From Spisula solida (Eukaryota > Mollusca > Bivalvia > Venerida > Mactridae): a stretch of DNA of 64,000 nt. The notes beneath the pieces were generated by a model. That model saw only the letters and a list, made by a program, of their open reading frames with translations. It did not search any database and was not told where the DNA came from. A program made the translations under genes and the position numbers. Where the stretch lies: NCBI GenBank assembly GCA_947247005.1, contig OX365944.1, positions 9,948,501 to 10,012,500 on the forward strand, written 5' to 3'. How positions within the stretch are numbered: position 1 is the first letter of the stretch; every line of letters begins with the position of its first letter. Shown piece after piece: positions 12,960 to 25,197 of the stretch.

Positions 12960-13118
12960 TTACCATGGCAACGACAGAAATTGTTAGCAAAAAATGAAAA
13001 AAAAACTTTTTTAGAATAAAATATTATTGAACAAAAATGTATTTTTATCAACAGAATATTTATCAGAATTGAAACAGACATGTAATTACATTTCTTAAAA
13101 TTCGGTTGCCATGGTAAC
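12960..13118. promoter_or_regulatory. Two X-box (RFX-type) palindromes ~145 bp apart
   Basis: TTACCATGGCAAC at 12960-12972 and GTTGCCATGGTAAC at 13105-13118. The second is a perfect 14-bp match to the palindromic X-box bound by RFX factors; the first is the same site in the opposite strand sense with its outermost base changed. The surrounding DNA is AT-rich and noncoding. Could be repeat-derived. Confidence 0.45.
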
Positions 13119-14090
13119 AGCTTTGAAACATGACAAAACTCACAGCATGTCTTAACAATGATCTTAACCAACCACTTCAAATACATGTATGACCTCACTA
13201 AATTTACTGGTTAACGTTGTCCGAATTGCAATTTGAATATTCAACGTCTGACTGTATGGAATAACAATACGTAAAACAACAATTGTGTAAACTATATTAT
13301 ACGTAATTAAGATATAAACTATGAAAAACCGTTAAACCGTTGTGTACCGGCTGTTATACAATGGTTTTGAGTTACGACGCGTATAGGAATTATCTAAGTG
13401 CTTACTATTTATATAATAACATGAGTCAGAACGACGCACTCGTGATTTAATTATTACGAACCACAACTCGTGCCTATATTTTATTACGCAACAAAGCACA
13501 GCGTATTCATTATTTCTTAATTAACATTCATGTCATGACGTCAATAACGTTCTCAACGGCATATGTATTATTTATATGAGTCTCTGAAGCAGAATTTGTT
13601 TAATTAAATATGCGTGACATCCTTCGTGTGTGTTTTCGTTTTATTTTTTTGTACGAAAAATTACGTTTACCAAAAAACGAAGGCAACGCCAGTTTTGTAC
13701 CAACGGTGCAGCCTCATCTGCCAATCATTATCGAAAAAACGAGTGCAGACAGTAAAACGTTGAAGTTGAAATTTAGTAGAATACAAAACCAACAACCTTA
13801 TAATAAGTATAGATAGAACAATACACTTACATTATTGTTAAGCTAGGGTCAGTGTTTCACAATCTTGTACAAAAACGCTTTAAATAGTATTCCATTGCAG
13901 CGACAAAACGTACACATGTATAAATATTAAATTGCATTTTGCATATACCTAAACATATTTGTATGACCTGTGTGTAGGTGACAACACGTGATATTTCGCT
14001 TTGTAGCTCAACAATAAGTTATTAAACTCGCCTGAAGCGATTATATTTGTATCATGTAATGGACACCTATTGAAAGCATGTGCGGAACAA
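13119..14090. other. Intergenic DNA; one 68-codon frame of unknown meaning
   Basis: The plus frame 13610-13816 (ends ...SRIQNQQPYNKYR) has a less AT-driven composition than its surroundings, but I recognise no motif and it lacks a convincing context. It could be a fragment of an upstream exon of the pseudogene that begins at 16985, separated by the fold-back element, but nothing in the sequence proves that. Confidence 0.25.
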
Positions 14091-16716
14091 CACACCGTAC
14101 AACCCGCTGTGTGTAAGGCAGTAATGTATGTTGAAGGCAGAGACACACGCGTTTTACGCCACTAGATAGGGGTAAGTATTTGTTATTTTATATGTGTTTT
14201 GCGTTACTTTTGAAAGTGATCACTTACATATATCGTTGACGCGATGAATGAACAATAATTATATACAATTTATGTGCCCTCAAATGCCATATTATTCGAG
14301 TAAACAGGGTTTATGTATGCGATGTTTGCCAAAAGTTCGAAACTTTCGCCTTTGACATTGAATTCTCAATTTAATTCGTGGTTTGGAACAATTCTAAAAC
14401 ATTGAATACAAACTTCAATCCTTCCTCAATATATCTGTCGTTTCCGTTTTGAAAAATGTGCATTTTCTGTGAAGATACAGAGGTTTAAATTGAACGAGGT
14501 ACGAAAAAAATGCTAATGAAATAGGCAGTTCTGTTTTTCGGATGATAACGACAACGGCAGAGCGTTAAATATTAATGCTAACGCAGAGGCAGAGATAAGA
14601 GACATATGCTAACAACAAAGGCAGAAATTCTAATGACTTGACGGGGCCACACAATCCCTTTGTACGATTTGTATGTTATAAATATAACCCAGATTCATGT
14701 TAGGCTGTATTCCAGAGTCCATTTCACCAAGAATCACGAGTGTTTAGTGGTTATTTTCATCAAGTTGATAAACGGAATATATTACATACCTGTTGATCGC
14801 TGACGCTGGCAATTATCGGTTGTGAGTGGCCCTTTATGTCTGTAAATGACGAACTGGTTTGGGGGGCATTAAGCGCTCCATTTGTTATCATGAAGTTAAG
14901 AAACTTATACTTTTTAGCACTCTATAGAATACGTATGTTCGAAATGCAGCAATTCAAATTACTTGACAGGGAACTTAATGCACTGTTTTGTTTGTACAAA
15001 AATATAGGTTATTTGTGTGTTACAAATTTTATTTGACTTTATTTCGTGAATAACTCGCACGAAGAACATAAGACATAATGTCGTAATGCCCCGATACATT
15101 GCTACACATTGCAGTCGAACATATGATCTTGGTATTGATCTTCTAAGCAGCCAATGTTGATTAAAATGACCTCAATATAATTAGAAATACTTGGTCAGTA
15201 CCGCAGTATATGATTACGTAAATATGCCGACGAAAAAGGTACGGAGGCAGTTAACGGAAGTGGTAATTGCTTTGTAAATACAAAGAAATACTGGACATAG
15301 GTTTAAATTATTTATTGGGATATCCAACTGTACTATAGATTTAGAAATATGAAGTAGCTTTGTAGTATGGTATGCTGCAATTAATGGAACTATTTTGCAT
15401 TACGGTTTACATCCGTGTCGGTAGTTATGCAATACCGGCTGACCGGTTTACTATTGCAAAGGTGGCGTTGCCTAGCCGTGGTGTAGGAATAAAAGTAGTT
15501 TCATCAACTAAAGTATAGTCGATTGTAGAAACGTGTGTATATAACTATAGTTGGTCGATTCTGGAACAAATAAAAAGTATCTATATTACATAAAGCAGTT
15601 TAATAGAGTGCCACGTAAAAATTCCAGTGTCGATGACTTACAGTTCATGTAAACTGCTGACAAACAAGTGCTGTATTTATACCTAACTGTCATAGATCTA
15701 CATTTATTAAATATGCAGACGTGCATGGACATGTACTTAATTAGAGAATTAAAGCTCCAGCACGAATAAGATGTAAAGTACAACCTCATCGACAGAGCAA
15801 CAACCTTTGATTTCCGGTCATTGTATGACTTCAATGATTAGGAGACTATAAAGTTCAACTTGTATGACTTATTGCGCCTCCCAAAAACTGCAAATTTCAC
15901 CGTCATTTTGTTAACATGTGCCTGAAGAGCTTATGCCCCAAAAAAGCCATGCACTCATCATTAACAGGCATAAAAGGCCACTCACAATCGACAATTGCAA
16001 GCGTCAGCGATCACCAGGTTTGTAATATATTCCGTTTATCAACTTAATGAAAATAACCACTAAACACTCGAGATTCTTGGTGAAATGGACTTTGGAATAC
16101 AGCCTAACATGAATCAGGGTTATATTTATAACATACAAATCGTACAAAGGGGTTTTATGGCCCTGTCAAGTCATTAGAATTTCTGCCTTTGTTGTTAGCA
16201 TAAGTCTCTTATCTCTGCCCCTGCGTTAGCATTAATATTTAACGCTCTGCCGTTGTCGTTATCATTCGAAAAACAGAACTGCCTATTTCGTTTGCATTTT
16301 TTTCGTACCTCGTTCAATTTAAACCTCTGTATCTTCACAGAAAATGCACATTTTTCAAAACGGAACAGACAGATATATTGAGGAAGGATTGAAGTTTGTA
16401 TTCAATGTTTTAGAATTGTTCCAAACCACGAATTAAGTTGAGAATTCAATGTCAAAGGCGAAAGTTTCGAACTTTTGGCAAACATCGCATACATAAACCC
16501 TGTATACTCGAATAATATGGCATTTGAGGGCATATAAATTGTATATAATTATTGTTCATTCATCGCGTCATCGATATATGTAAGTGATCACTTTCAAAAG
16601 CAACGCAAAACACATATAAAATAACAAATACTTACCCCACTCTAGTGGCGTAAAACGCGTGTGTCTCTGCCTTCAACATACATAACTGCCTTACACACAG
16701 CGGGTTGTACGGTGTG
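14091..16716. mobile_element. 2.6-kb fold-back transposon, CAC ends, 5-bp target duplication
   Basis: Two long inverted arms surround a unique core. The left arm runs inward from CACACCGTACAACCCGCTG at 14091 to about 14840 (weak similarity to about 14880); the right arm is its reverse complement from 16716 back to about 15955 (weakly to 15925). The arms look roughly 90-95 per cent identical with small indels. Outside the arms symmetry ends abruptly, and the flanks carry the direct repeat AACAA at 14086-14090 and 16717-16721. Within the arms lie degenerate ~30-bp units (14545-14640) with the words 'aacggcagag'/'aggcagag'/'aaaggcag'. CAC...GTG termini with a 5-bp duplication are typical of the Transib/RAG-like group; CMC-type elements also end in CAC but make shorter duplications. 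No transposase is seen, so it is non-autonomous. Confidence 0.9.
14881..15924. other. Unique core of the fold-back element
   Basis: About 1 kb between the inverted arms. The frames at 14836-15036 (plus, overlapping the arm) and 15586-15834 (minus) have no recognisable domain. If the element once encoded a transposase it is not visible here. Confidence 0.5.
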
Positions 16717-16984
16717 AACAAGAGGGGTCGATAAAATGTCCATATGATATACACATGGTGTATAACCAAACCTGGCAGAGCTTGCTAATTAAATAGTTCA
16801 TGTGTATATTTACTAGTAAGATATTTCAGTGTTGACATTTTTTTGCATTCTCTCTCAATTATTAATATGTTTGCATTTTTAGTTCATTCTCTATATTCAC
16901 ATTGATACTCTTAAATATCACAATATAATGGATGTATAAAACTATAACCGATAATAAGATTTTTATAGATTGAAGAAAATTCAG

Positions 16985-17115
16985 CTTGGGCAAGGAGGAA
17001 GCAGTCAAAGCTGCTGAATGCTGCTTTAAATGATGGTCTCGAGATTGTTTCCGAGTATTGGGTTTTTGTAACCCTGCCACCTCTTGACGCCCATAGGAAC
17101 AATCTAACTGAAGAA
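16985..17115 (+). pseudogene. Pseudogene exon 1
   Basis: After the acceptor 'aaaattcag' the frame gives 43 open codons containing VSEYWVFVTLPPLDAHRNNL, the 'EYWFFVSLP...AH.NHL' block of this family. The donor is gaa|gtattt, phase 0. The minus-strand frames over the same bases (16862-17102) are shadows. Confidence 0.75.
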
Positions 17116-17826
17116 GTATTTAGTACTTTCTAATTTTTATTATTGAATTTAAGTTGTGAAACTTGTGATCAATTATCATGACATTTTCATCCCCTGACAC
17201 TAAGTCAAAGGGTATTATAGGAATGCAAAGGGTATTTTAGGAATGGTCTCCCTTTGAGTTTGTCTGTAAAAAATTGTGTCTGCTCCTTACACCTGTGTTG
17301 TATTGCATATAACCTACAGTATATATGTGTAACTAATAATTCAACATAACCATTTTCCAGTTGTTCTTAGTCCAGGTCTTAGTTCAGTGTCGAATATTTC
17401 AAGGGTTTATTAGTCTTTTAGACTGCGGGTTATAAATTACAACACATTTGATATTCAACTACAAATAATGGATACTTACAATGCTGTTATGTAGAACTAA
17501 CTGTAACTTATTCACTGTCTTTACAACAATGTTTATTGCCAAATGGTTATGGTTCGTAGCTTAACAAAATTTAAATTTTGAAACTTAAAAATTTGCATTT
17601 GCCTATTTTTTTGTTGTGGAAGCTACACTGAAGAAATATATACCATGTGTTCTGATTTGTGGTCAACTTGGATATTGGCTTAAATTGGAGTTGACCTACT
17701 GTTAAGCTAACTACAGCAAGGAAGTGCATTTACTAATCTTCATCAAATTGAAAATGATCGCGGAAGTATGTAGTGTATTTAATTCATTGAGCTAACAATG
17801 AACAGCTTTAGTACTCCTGCCTTCAG

Positions 17827-18037
17827 ATTGGTGCCATGAGCCACAATGTTGATGACAGGGTAAAACATAAAATTCATTCTCTTGTACATGATGGTGTTAG
17901 AGACACTGGGGAAATGAAGCGGCATATAAAGGCGTACTCAAAAGCCAACTTCCCCACTATTCCTGAAGCCAGTAATCAGTTTTATCCGAATAACAGATGT
18001 CTAAGGAACACATGTATGCGGCACTTAGTCTGTCAGA
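17827..18037 (+). pseudogene. Pseudogene exon 2
   Basis: Acceptor 'ctgccttcag', donor aga|gtaagt. Encodes DDRVKHKIHSLVHDGV and EMKRHIKAY, typical of the segment before the catalytic core. One base is missing near 18010, so the end must be read in the next frame (HMYAALSLS) to match the family and to give the phase that exon 3 needs. Confidence 0.8.
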
Positions 18038-18049
18038 GTAAGTTGTTCC

Positions 18050-18670
18050 AATCATACTAAAGTTTATATTAAATGTACATTCAGATTTCAGCTATGACCC
18101 TTATTTTACAACTTTGAAAAGGTTTTTTGAAAGAAAATCCTGGACACGTGGACATTGCGATGAAGGGATACAGAAACAACACAATTTGTGGATAAAATCT
18201 GCATGCCAGAATAAGCCTCACGTAGACATGTTGCACTCATGATATAGTTTGAAACAATGTGTATTTGATCTGTCGTTTTATTCTTATGTCGTGGCTGTCA
18301 ATCATCACATATACGTTACCAAAGCTTGTCAAAATTGGAAATTCGACAGATTGAACAAAGGTAACCTGTATCAAATTTGAGACTCAATGTAATGAACGGT
18401 CAGCTGAAAGGATGCATGTCTGAAAGAAGACTTCAACTTGGTACTGCATTTGTTTTGCTATACAATTTTAACCAATGTTTTAGACATATTTCAGTACTTA
18501 ATTTTTGTTTCCTTACTTAAGAAATTCCACACATAATCATTGACGGGTGTTTTGTTAGTTGTCAGACTGTTGCTTCTTCTACAACAATCAACTTAGGTTT
18601 ATAAACTTCGTTGATTGATTGCAAAGAATTTAAATTGGCTTTTTTATATTTTATATATACTTCATTGAAC
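18050..18670. other. Intron 2
   Basis: AT-rich intronic sequence with no frame or repeat I can identify. Confidence 0.4.
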
Positions 18671-18672
18671 AG

Positions 18673-18762
18673 GTTTTCTAATGAGGATCAGGAAAATCTC
18701 CAGCAACATGTCATAAACTGGAGGAAAGAGAGGCCTTTTGACAGGTTCTACTTCATACCTAG
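18673..18762 (+). pseudogene. Pseudogene exon 3
   Basis: Bounded by 'ttgaacag' and ag|gtacaa, 90 nt, no stop. Encodes FSNEDQENLQQHVINWRKE followed by DRFYFIPR, the 'DQENL...W' motif found just upstream of the transposase core in this family. Confidence 0.8.
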
Positions 18763-19282
18763 GTACAACTTTTTATTAGCATCTATATTGAAAATACAGA
18801 CGTTATTATATTGGTCATGAGTGGTCAAACGCCGTATATTTCTATGGAGGGTCGTAGATGCTAGTGTAACTTCCCCTCGTCAAACTTGCCCATATACTCC
18901 TATCTAATATCACTGAGGTACCAAGTGATTTATTAAGAAATAATGAATATGTACCTGTTTTTAGCGTAGAAAAGCACGGTCATGAGTTTGGATACACAGT
19001 ATTTAAATCATGAATGTGTAGTAATGAAAATATTCTATTTAATATCTTACAGTTTTGCCAGATGTTTATGCCCCTTGTATCGATAGATAAAGATAAAGCC
19101 ATGTAACACTATCCAACATTTTAACAGAATTATGCCCCCTGATTAACTAAGTTTTCTTATGGACAAGGCTTCAATGGGGGCATAAGCGTTTATTGAACGC
19201 AGTCTTGTTTAACTTGCGTTGATGCCAATCCTTTGCATATACATGTGCATTAATTCAAGCTCTTATTATTGATTTCTTACAG

Positions 19283-19612
19283 CCATAAAGAAGAAGACAG
19301 GTTTGTGAGGATTTCATTTTTGTCCATCAGACGGCATGACAAAGTAGACTACTGTCTATGTACGGCAGTGAAATTTGCCTGATGGATGCGACATACTGTG
19401 TTTGTAAATGTGATGTAGCCCTGTTTTTCATATGTGTTGCTATCAATGTCGGGTATGTCACTGTGGGTTGTTTCCTGCTCCCTGCAGAAACAACCAAAAA
19501 TATCACAAGAGGCTTGGATATTTTAACACAATGGAACAGTGGTTAGTCTCCAAAATATTTATGACGGATTACGATCAAAAGGAGATAGCTGCCATTGAGG
19601 CCACATTCCCAG
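19283..19612 (+). pseudogene. Pseudogene exon 4 (DDE core, first part)
   Basis: Contains the FVHQT motif, then ICLMDATY with the first catalytic Asp, NVGYVTVGCFLLPAETT, and SPKIFMTDYD with the second acidic position. The first ~12 codons are in another frame (one indel). TGA at 19337 and TAG at 19544 each replace a conserved Trp codon. The acceptor is 'gatttcttacag'; the donor is ccag|gtatac. Confidence 0.85.
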
Positions 19613-21651
19613 GTATACTCTTAATCTAAGTTACATAGATTGAATTAGATTATATTGGTCGAAGCTGATTGTGTTGCGCACAAAACCTGTGTCAAGATCT
19701 TAATAGGCAGTGTCACACTTGTTGTTTAAAGGTTTAGTATGTCTGAACCTTAAATTTGTCATCAGTTGTGGTTTTTAAAATATTTTTTTTTCATATTATG
19801 TATTAAATGGTCAAGATTCCATTTAGCTTGAATAATCGAAGAATATGGACAGCGATTGTACTCTCCCATTTGTCGGCATTGGCGTCACACTTTTAGTTAA
19901 GGTTTTTGGTTCAGACTAATCTATTTTGCCATACCATACATATTATCCATGCTATATCATTGACACTTACATCACTTGTTCACCATCATTAGTAAACACT
20001 ACTGGACAAGTGCAATAACTTTATCATGATTTTAGGTATATTTATGTCCCTTTCCTACTTAGAACGTTCTTGATTAAAGTTTTATGTGCAAGTTTCATGA
20101 AGACCTAATATTATCTCATATTCTATTACAAAAACTAAGTTTTATAACTTATCGCCTGTTTTGAAATAAGTTTTATGTGACAAACGACTGCGAATAGTTG
20201 AGCACGCTTCTTACAAATAGCTATTGTTGATAAACTTGTTTGGTAGGGGAATATGGTTATCCGACGAGTGGTTTGGTGTCTTTAATAGTTTGGGTTAATT
20301 GACAAAAAAGTGTACAAAAGGAAAAGCTTCATAAGCAAATAGTATGAATAAATAAATGATTCACTATGTAAACAATAGATTAATATTTGTACTGACTCAC
20401 TTCATGAAGTGTTTGAATTTTTCAGTATGACTTTGAGGAAGGTAATTAAATGTGTACTATTAGATGCTTTTCTAATATATTATTTAATATATTGACCAGT
20501 CTAATGTTCTCACTGTAGTCAACATTAGTAAGAGTAGCTAACTTAATCTTCAACAAATGTAGACTGAAGATAACCCCAGTGTTTACAAAAACTACTAAAA
20601 TGAATTTGTCTGTAAAACTAAAGTCTTCTGCAATTATAATCAATTCGGCAATATTTATTATTATTGTGTTGTCTTCGGCTACATGTACAAAGAACGTACT
20701 GCATATTATAACTATTCGGTGTTTTAACATTTGTGGTTGCATGCAAGCAGTGGATATATACCCCTTGTCTTATTTTCCCACAGCACACCCTTCAAAGAAA
20801 AATACCAAAAAGGGCCCTCATGTTTTACAAAGAGAACATTGTATGGGTTTCTTTTATATTGAATTTATTATATAAGTTAAATAAGTTGAATAAAATGATC
20901 AATTCAATGCTTTGTCGATAATTTTATCAATTTTATTGAAAGAGTGTAATAAACTGAATGTCGATTAGTCAATGTACCATGAAAATGGTACGTCCCTGCA
21001 TGGATTTTTCTTTGCTTTAAGCATCAATAACCTATCCCAAACTATATTCACATCTTCAGTTGTTATATAATACCTTTGCACATGTCATTCTATCTGTCGA
21101 TAGGACCGCTTGAGTTTTGATTAACTGTCTTTGCGTTATACTATTTATAACTTTCACATTAGAACATAAGCCTGAAATACCCAGGCAATTTTGACTTATT
21201 GCGGACTAACATGTTTAGTAAAACCCTGTAAAACACGAATCACCTTCTGGTGGAGGTATACCTTACTTTAGTTTGAAGAACTTCCTATGTTCACATTTGG
21301 CTTTTATATGCAGTTACAAAACATTATTTTTTCTAGTAAAACAGTCAATAAAACAGCCTGAATGTTTACACAGTTCCATGTGCATCTTGTTCAGAAGGGA
21401 TTGACTGAACTTTCTATTTTATCTTCTGGTATGAGATTGATTCATACATTACTTGTGATGGGTTTCAAATTTATAACATTTAATCATTATGTATACATTT
21501 TCATGTGCATTGTTAGATATTAACTAGCTTTAGTTTAGAGGCATATTAGATAATGCTATAAGCAGCTATTAGATAATCTGAGATTTGTCAGTTTCATAAT
21601 GTTTTCTCTATTTTTTACACAACTCATGTGTTGTTTTAATTATGTTCCCAG
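19613..21651. other. Intron 4, about 2 kb
   Basis: The frames at 20446-20742 (minus) and 20579-20921 (plus) overlap on opposite strands in AT-rich DNA and have no motifs; I treat both as chance. No known repeat head is seen. Confidence 0.4.
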
Positions 21652-21757
21652 GTTGTTAAACCTACCTATGTAATTTTCATCGGGAACAGTCCTTGGAACG
21701 GTGGTTGAAATCTGCAAATAGTGGAGCGAAGGCGTATAAGAAGGAGTTACTGGAAAT
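21652..21757 (+). pseudogene. Pseudogene exon 5
   Basis: Acceptor 'tatgttcccag', donor gaaat|gtaaga. Encodes the YLCNFHREQSLERWL block. TAA at 21657-21659 falls two codons after the junction. Phase matches exons 4 and 6. Confidence 0.8.
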
Positions 21758-22419
21758 GTAAGAAGTGCATACTTAAGGCTGTACTGCTCGACTTTATATT
21801 ACTGAAAATTGCAACAGAAAGGGTTAAATAATGTCTTATAGCAAGTTAAATATTAATATCCGGCTTCATAGTCATATTCTTATAATGTGGTACCCTTTAA
21901 GGATTGCAATTGGAAAAGTGGGTGCCTGACCATATATACCAATGTTCTTAACTAGCTTTACTAGAGCAAGAACAAATCACAATGATACACTCAACAAAGA
22001 TGTGAATTGGTACCTGTGAGGACAGTGTCTGTACATGTTCGATATTCTTGAGCACCATATCTCGATGTTGGCTGCACACCAACCAGGAGAGAAATAGTCT
22101 CCCCAGTGAGACTCATGCACAAGTTTACTTAGGTAGCTCAATGACCAGGGCAAGTTACAGTGTCAAAGGGTAGCTGGGTGGTTGAATTGCTGAAAGCATC
22201 CCTCGAAAATTGGTGACTTAACTAATTTGATCCATATCATGTATGTAAAATGATTTGCACTGTGAAATACAATACTGCGCATTTTATGTAGTTCTAGTAA
22301 CTCACTTAAAACAGGACATGTAATCCTAAAAACAAATTATGTTTTATACATTATTAATCATTCCTTTGACTTTTATTTGCTGTACTCAGTGTGTTTTATC
22401 TTAAGTTATGTCTTTTAAG

Positions 22420-22555
22420 GATGCGAAATATTGCCCATGCAGACAGTGAGGAGAGTTTCAACAGTGCAGTTCGAAGTATCAAGGAATCCTCATACTGGCA
22501 GACTAATGAACATCTGCGTGTTTGGTTTGAAAAACAATGGTTGTCTGCTGCAAAA
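22420..22555 (+). pseudogene. Pseudogene exon 6
   Basis: Open for 45 codons: RNIAHADSEESFNSAVRSIK and WFEKQWLSAAK, the helical insertion of the MULE core. Acceptor 'gtcttttaag', donor aaa|gtaaat. Confidence 0.8.
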
Positions 22556-22574
22556 GTAAATTATTACTTATTAT

Positions 22575-22840
22575 GTCCCCCATCTTTGATGAGGGAGTAC
22601 ATTATTGCTTTGCACATGTTGGTTGGTCACTCAGTAGAACCAAATGGTTACCACTCAATAACTCAAGAATGCTTTGCCTTACTATCTTCAAACTTTACAT
22701 GGAGGTTGGTCATCAACAGTAGATGATCCATATTGATTTTGAGGTCAGTAGGTCAAAGATCAAGGTCACTTTGACCTTTACCTTTTCTGACTATTGGGCT
22801 GCCATGGGGGCATACAGGTTTAACAAACATCTCTTGTTCA
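22575..22840 (+). repeat. 'gggggcata' dispersed repeat in intron 6
   Basis: Starts with 'tgtcccccatctttgatgag', passes 'aactcaagaatgctttg', 'ttcaaactttacatggaggt', 'aggtcaaagatcaaggtcac' and ends 'ggcatacaggtttaacaaac'. The same family occurs reversed at 59285-59640, and a fragment lies at 23500-23550. Noncoding. Contains several AGGTCA half-sites. Confidence 0.75.
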
Positions 22841-23317
22841 ATTTTCATTTTGTCAAACATAAATAAATAGTTGAATTCCTGTTGGTGAATCTATAGCACT
22901 TTGTCTCGTAATATTTTTCTTGCTACATGACAAAATTAATGATGGCTTTACATTATCTGTTGGTTGCAGCATTTCTTATTTATCTCTATCAATAGTCTGT
23001 ATTGTATGTATGCTTCATAGTCATGTCCTGGTATCTGTTAATATTGCATCTAACTGTCCTTTAATCAATGTTCCCCGATTTGTTCATTACGTGTTCCTAT
23101 GTTAATCCTTTTTTAAAGAACGATGAGTGATAAAAACTTGAACTAACTAATTGAGTATGTATACCACTTGCTAACATATTGTTGGTATGTTTATTATATA
23201 ATGCTTGCATCCTCAATGTCTTCATTGTGGTTGTACAGCACTTTCGAACGTGAAATTTAATGATAAAAGGGCTATATAAATATGGTATAATTATAATAAT
23301 TAAACTATACATTACAG

Positions 23318-23478
23318 AGATGGGTGCTTTATCACAGACAGTCCCTAACCAACATCAGGGTTACGACAACAAATGGGCTGGAAAGACAGCATAACTATTT
23401 GAAGAAATACACTTCAGGAACCGTGACCAGCTTAATTTCTATCATCATTAGTAAATTCTTACCAGACAGCTTCAAAAG
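23318..23478 (+). pseudogene. Pseudogene exon 7
   Basis: Open 53-codon block: RWVLYHRQSL, TTTNGLERQHNYLKKY (the NNG.ER.NK motif), then SIIISKFLPDSFK. Acceptor 'tacattacag', donor aaaag|gtttta. Phase fits exon 8. Confidence 0.8.
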
Positions 23479-23918
23479 GTTTTAATCTGTGTTGTTATGC
23501 ACCCCATCTTTCATGAGGGGGTATATTGCTTTTCACATGTCTGTCTGTCACTCTCTTTTTGTATTTGATTTTGCGTTTTAGTGCTTGTTATTTAACAACG
23601 AAAAGGCTTTCCAGTTACATCAACTTTGGGTGTTTTAAGAGTTGCAGCCATGTTTGCCACCTAGCACCTCCTTTTCCTACACTATATCTTTCTACGTGTG
23701 TACATACATGTACCTTACTACCCTGGCATGATACTATTACGGGTTACTTTTTAACCTAAATTGATTAGAATGTGATTTTGGATGTGTTTTGTTCAGCAGC
23801 TACTAACCTTCATTATATTTTTGGTCCGAAGTTCCCATTTATATCACTAAAACTCCCATCCGTCACTTATGTACATGTTTATAAATGTATGTCACTACCA
23901 AAAAAGTATTATTTGCAG

Positions 23919-24668
23919 GTATAGGGAGAGCAATGTCAAATGCCTGGACACTAGTCGATTGTACTCTGATAATATACCGCGGTTTCTCCATAACCGACCG
24001 TAACTTTTCCGTGATCATTGTATCAAAAGATTATCATCAGCGTTGCAGATTCAGGTGTCTGATACCAGTGAACTTTCTGGACAGCAGTTCCAAGTTATTA
24101 GTTCAGATCAGAGTACAGCATACATGCTGGACATGAGTCTTTGTTTGCCAACATGCTCTTGTCCAGATTGGAAGAAATTTCATTTGCCTTGCAAGCATAT
24201 GCTTTCTGTTCTGATAAAAGTACCAGGTTGCGACTGGGAAAGTCTTAGTGGTGAATTTATTAATTCTCCTCTACTGAATGTTGATAGAGGAGTTTGTATG
24301 AATGTGGACTCTATTACAACAGAACTACCACCTTCCAGTGAACTGGTTAATACATTGTCCATTGATGTACCTGTTGCCACGACAACCAGTATTCATCAGA
24401 GTTCAAGAAGGAAAGAAACATTTGCTTTTGGGTCACGATGCAAAATGTTAGCTCCATTCCTATATTCTATGCTCCACCTCGTTCAGAAAGCCTCAGACTA
24501 TGAACCAGTTTACCAGGACCTCATGGCTATCCATACAAAGATAAGGTGCTTGGTGCCTTAACAGGCTGGGCTGGAGACCTTCAAGACCGGGTAGAAAACC
24601 TTCCGAGCATGGCAATTTGAAACCAAGGCGGAAGTTCAGAAATGTTAAACGAAAAATTGTGAAACCTG
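23919..24668 (+). pseudogene. Pseudogene exon 8 with SWIM zinc finger
   Basis: Begins YRESNVKC and IPRFLHNRP, then a TAA at 24001. The frame then stays open for about 185 codons through CLPTCSCPDWKKFHLPCKH, a SWIM finger whose four zinc ligands (C, C, C, H) are encoded at 24154-24198. The region after it is Ser/Thr-rich. A frameshift near 24550 moves the basic tail (LKPRRKFRNVKRKIVKP) into another frame before the donor cctg|gtatgt. This is the longest open stretch of the locus, and on its own it could look like a gene. Confidence 0.85.
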
Positions 24669-24779
24669 GTATGTATTTTTCATCTTCTTTTCTTCAAAAA
24701 TTCAGAACCATTATAGATATTTAAATGAAACTTGCTTTACTTATTGACAATGACAATAAGCAAATGTGGAGCCTAAAGT

Positions 24780-25000
24780 TCAAGGTTTATTGTACAAAGG
24801 CGTCTGGCCCATACACAAATTGAAATCCGACCATTGGTTGCTGAGAAATAGAGCTGACAAAATTTATAGGTTTAAAAAAAACAAAGGGCTATAACTACCT
24901 TAAAATTGATCCTACCAACATGTGCCGATAATATGCACAACTAGACTTGGTACTGATCTGATCATGAAATTTGATATATAGAGAATATTTGTGTTTTTCG
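24780..25000. repeat. Probable dispersed repeat in intron 8
   Basis: The stretch around 'caaaggcgtctggcccatac' and 'accattggttgctgagaaat' has the style of dispersed bivalve repeats, but no second copy lies in this window. Low-confidence call. Confidence 0.25.
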
Positions 25001-25119
25001 GTGTAAGATCTAACTTAAAGGTTATTTCACCGACTGAGTGAGAAGCAGATGCAATAATTCACTGTTATTCCATGTAAAACCACTCATAAACATTTAATAA
25101 AGTTGTTTTTCTTTTCCAG

Positions 25120-25197
25120 TTAAGAAGTTTAAGAAAACAGGTCCTGCTGGACCATCAATTACATGTATCCCAATTGAATCAGCATTTCAGTTTGATG
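25120..25197 (+). pseudogene. Pseudogene exon 9
   Basis: 78 nt after 'cttttccag': KKFKKTGPAGPSITCIPIES. Phase 2 in, phase 1 out (gatg|gtttgt). Open, and it continues the basic tail of exon 8. Confidence 0.65.

Noticed and set aside
14091..16716. Assembly artefact (inverted duplication) as explanation of the long inverted repeat
   Set aside because: The arms differ by many substitutions and indels, and exact target duplications flank them, so it is a real transposon.
20446..20921. Overlapping 98-codon frames on both strands
   Set aside because: Both lie in an AT-rich intron, overlap antisense and have Ile/Val-rich random composition.
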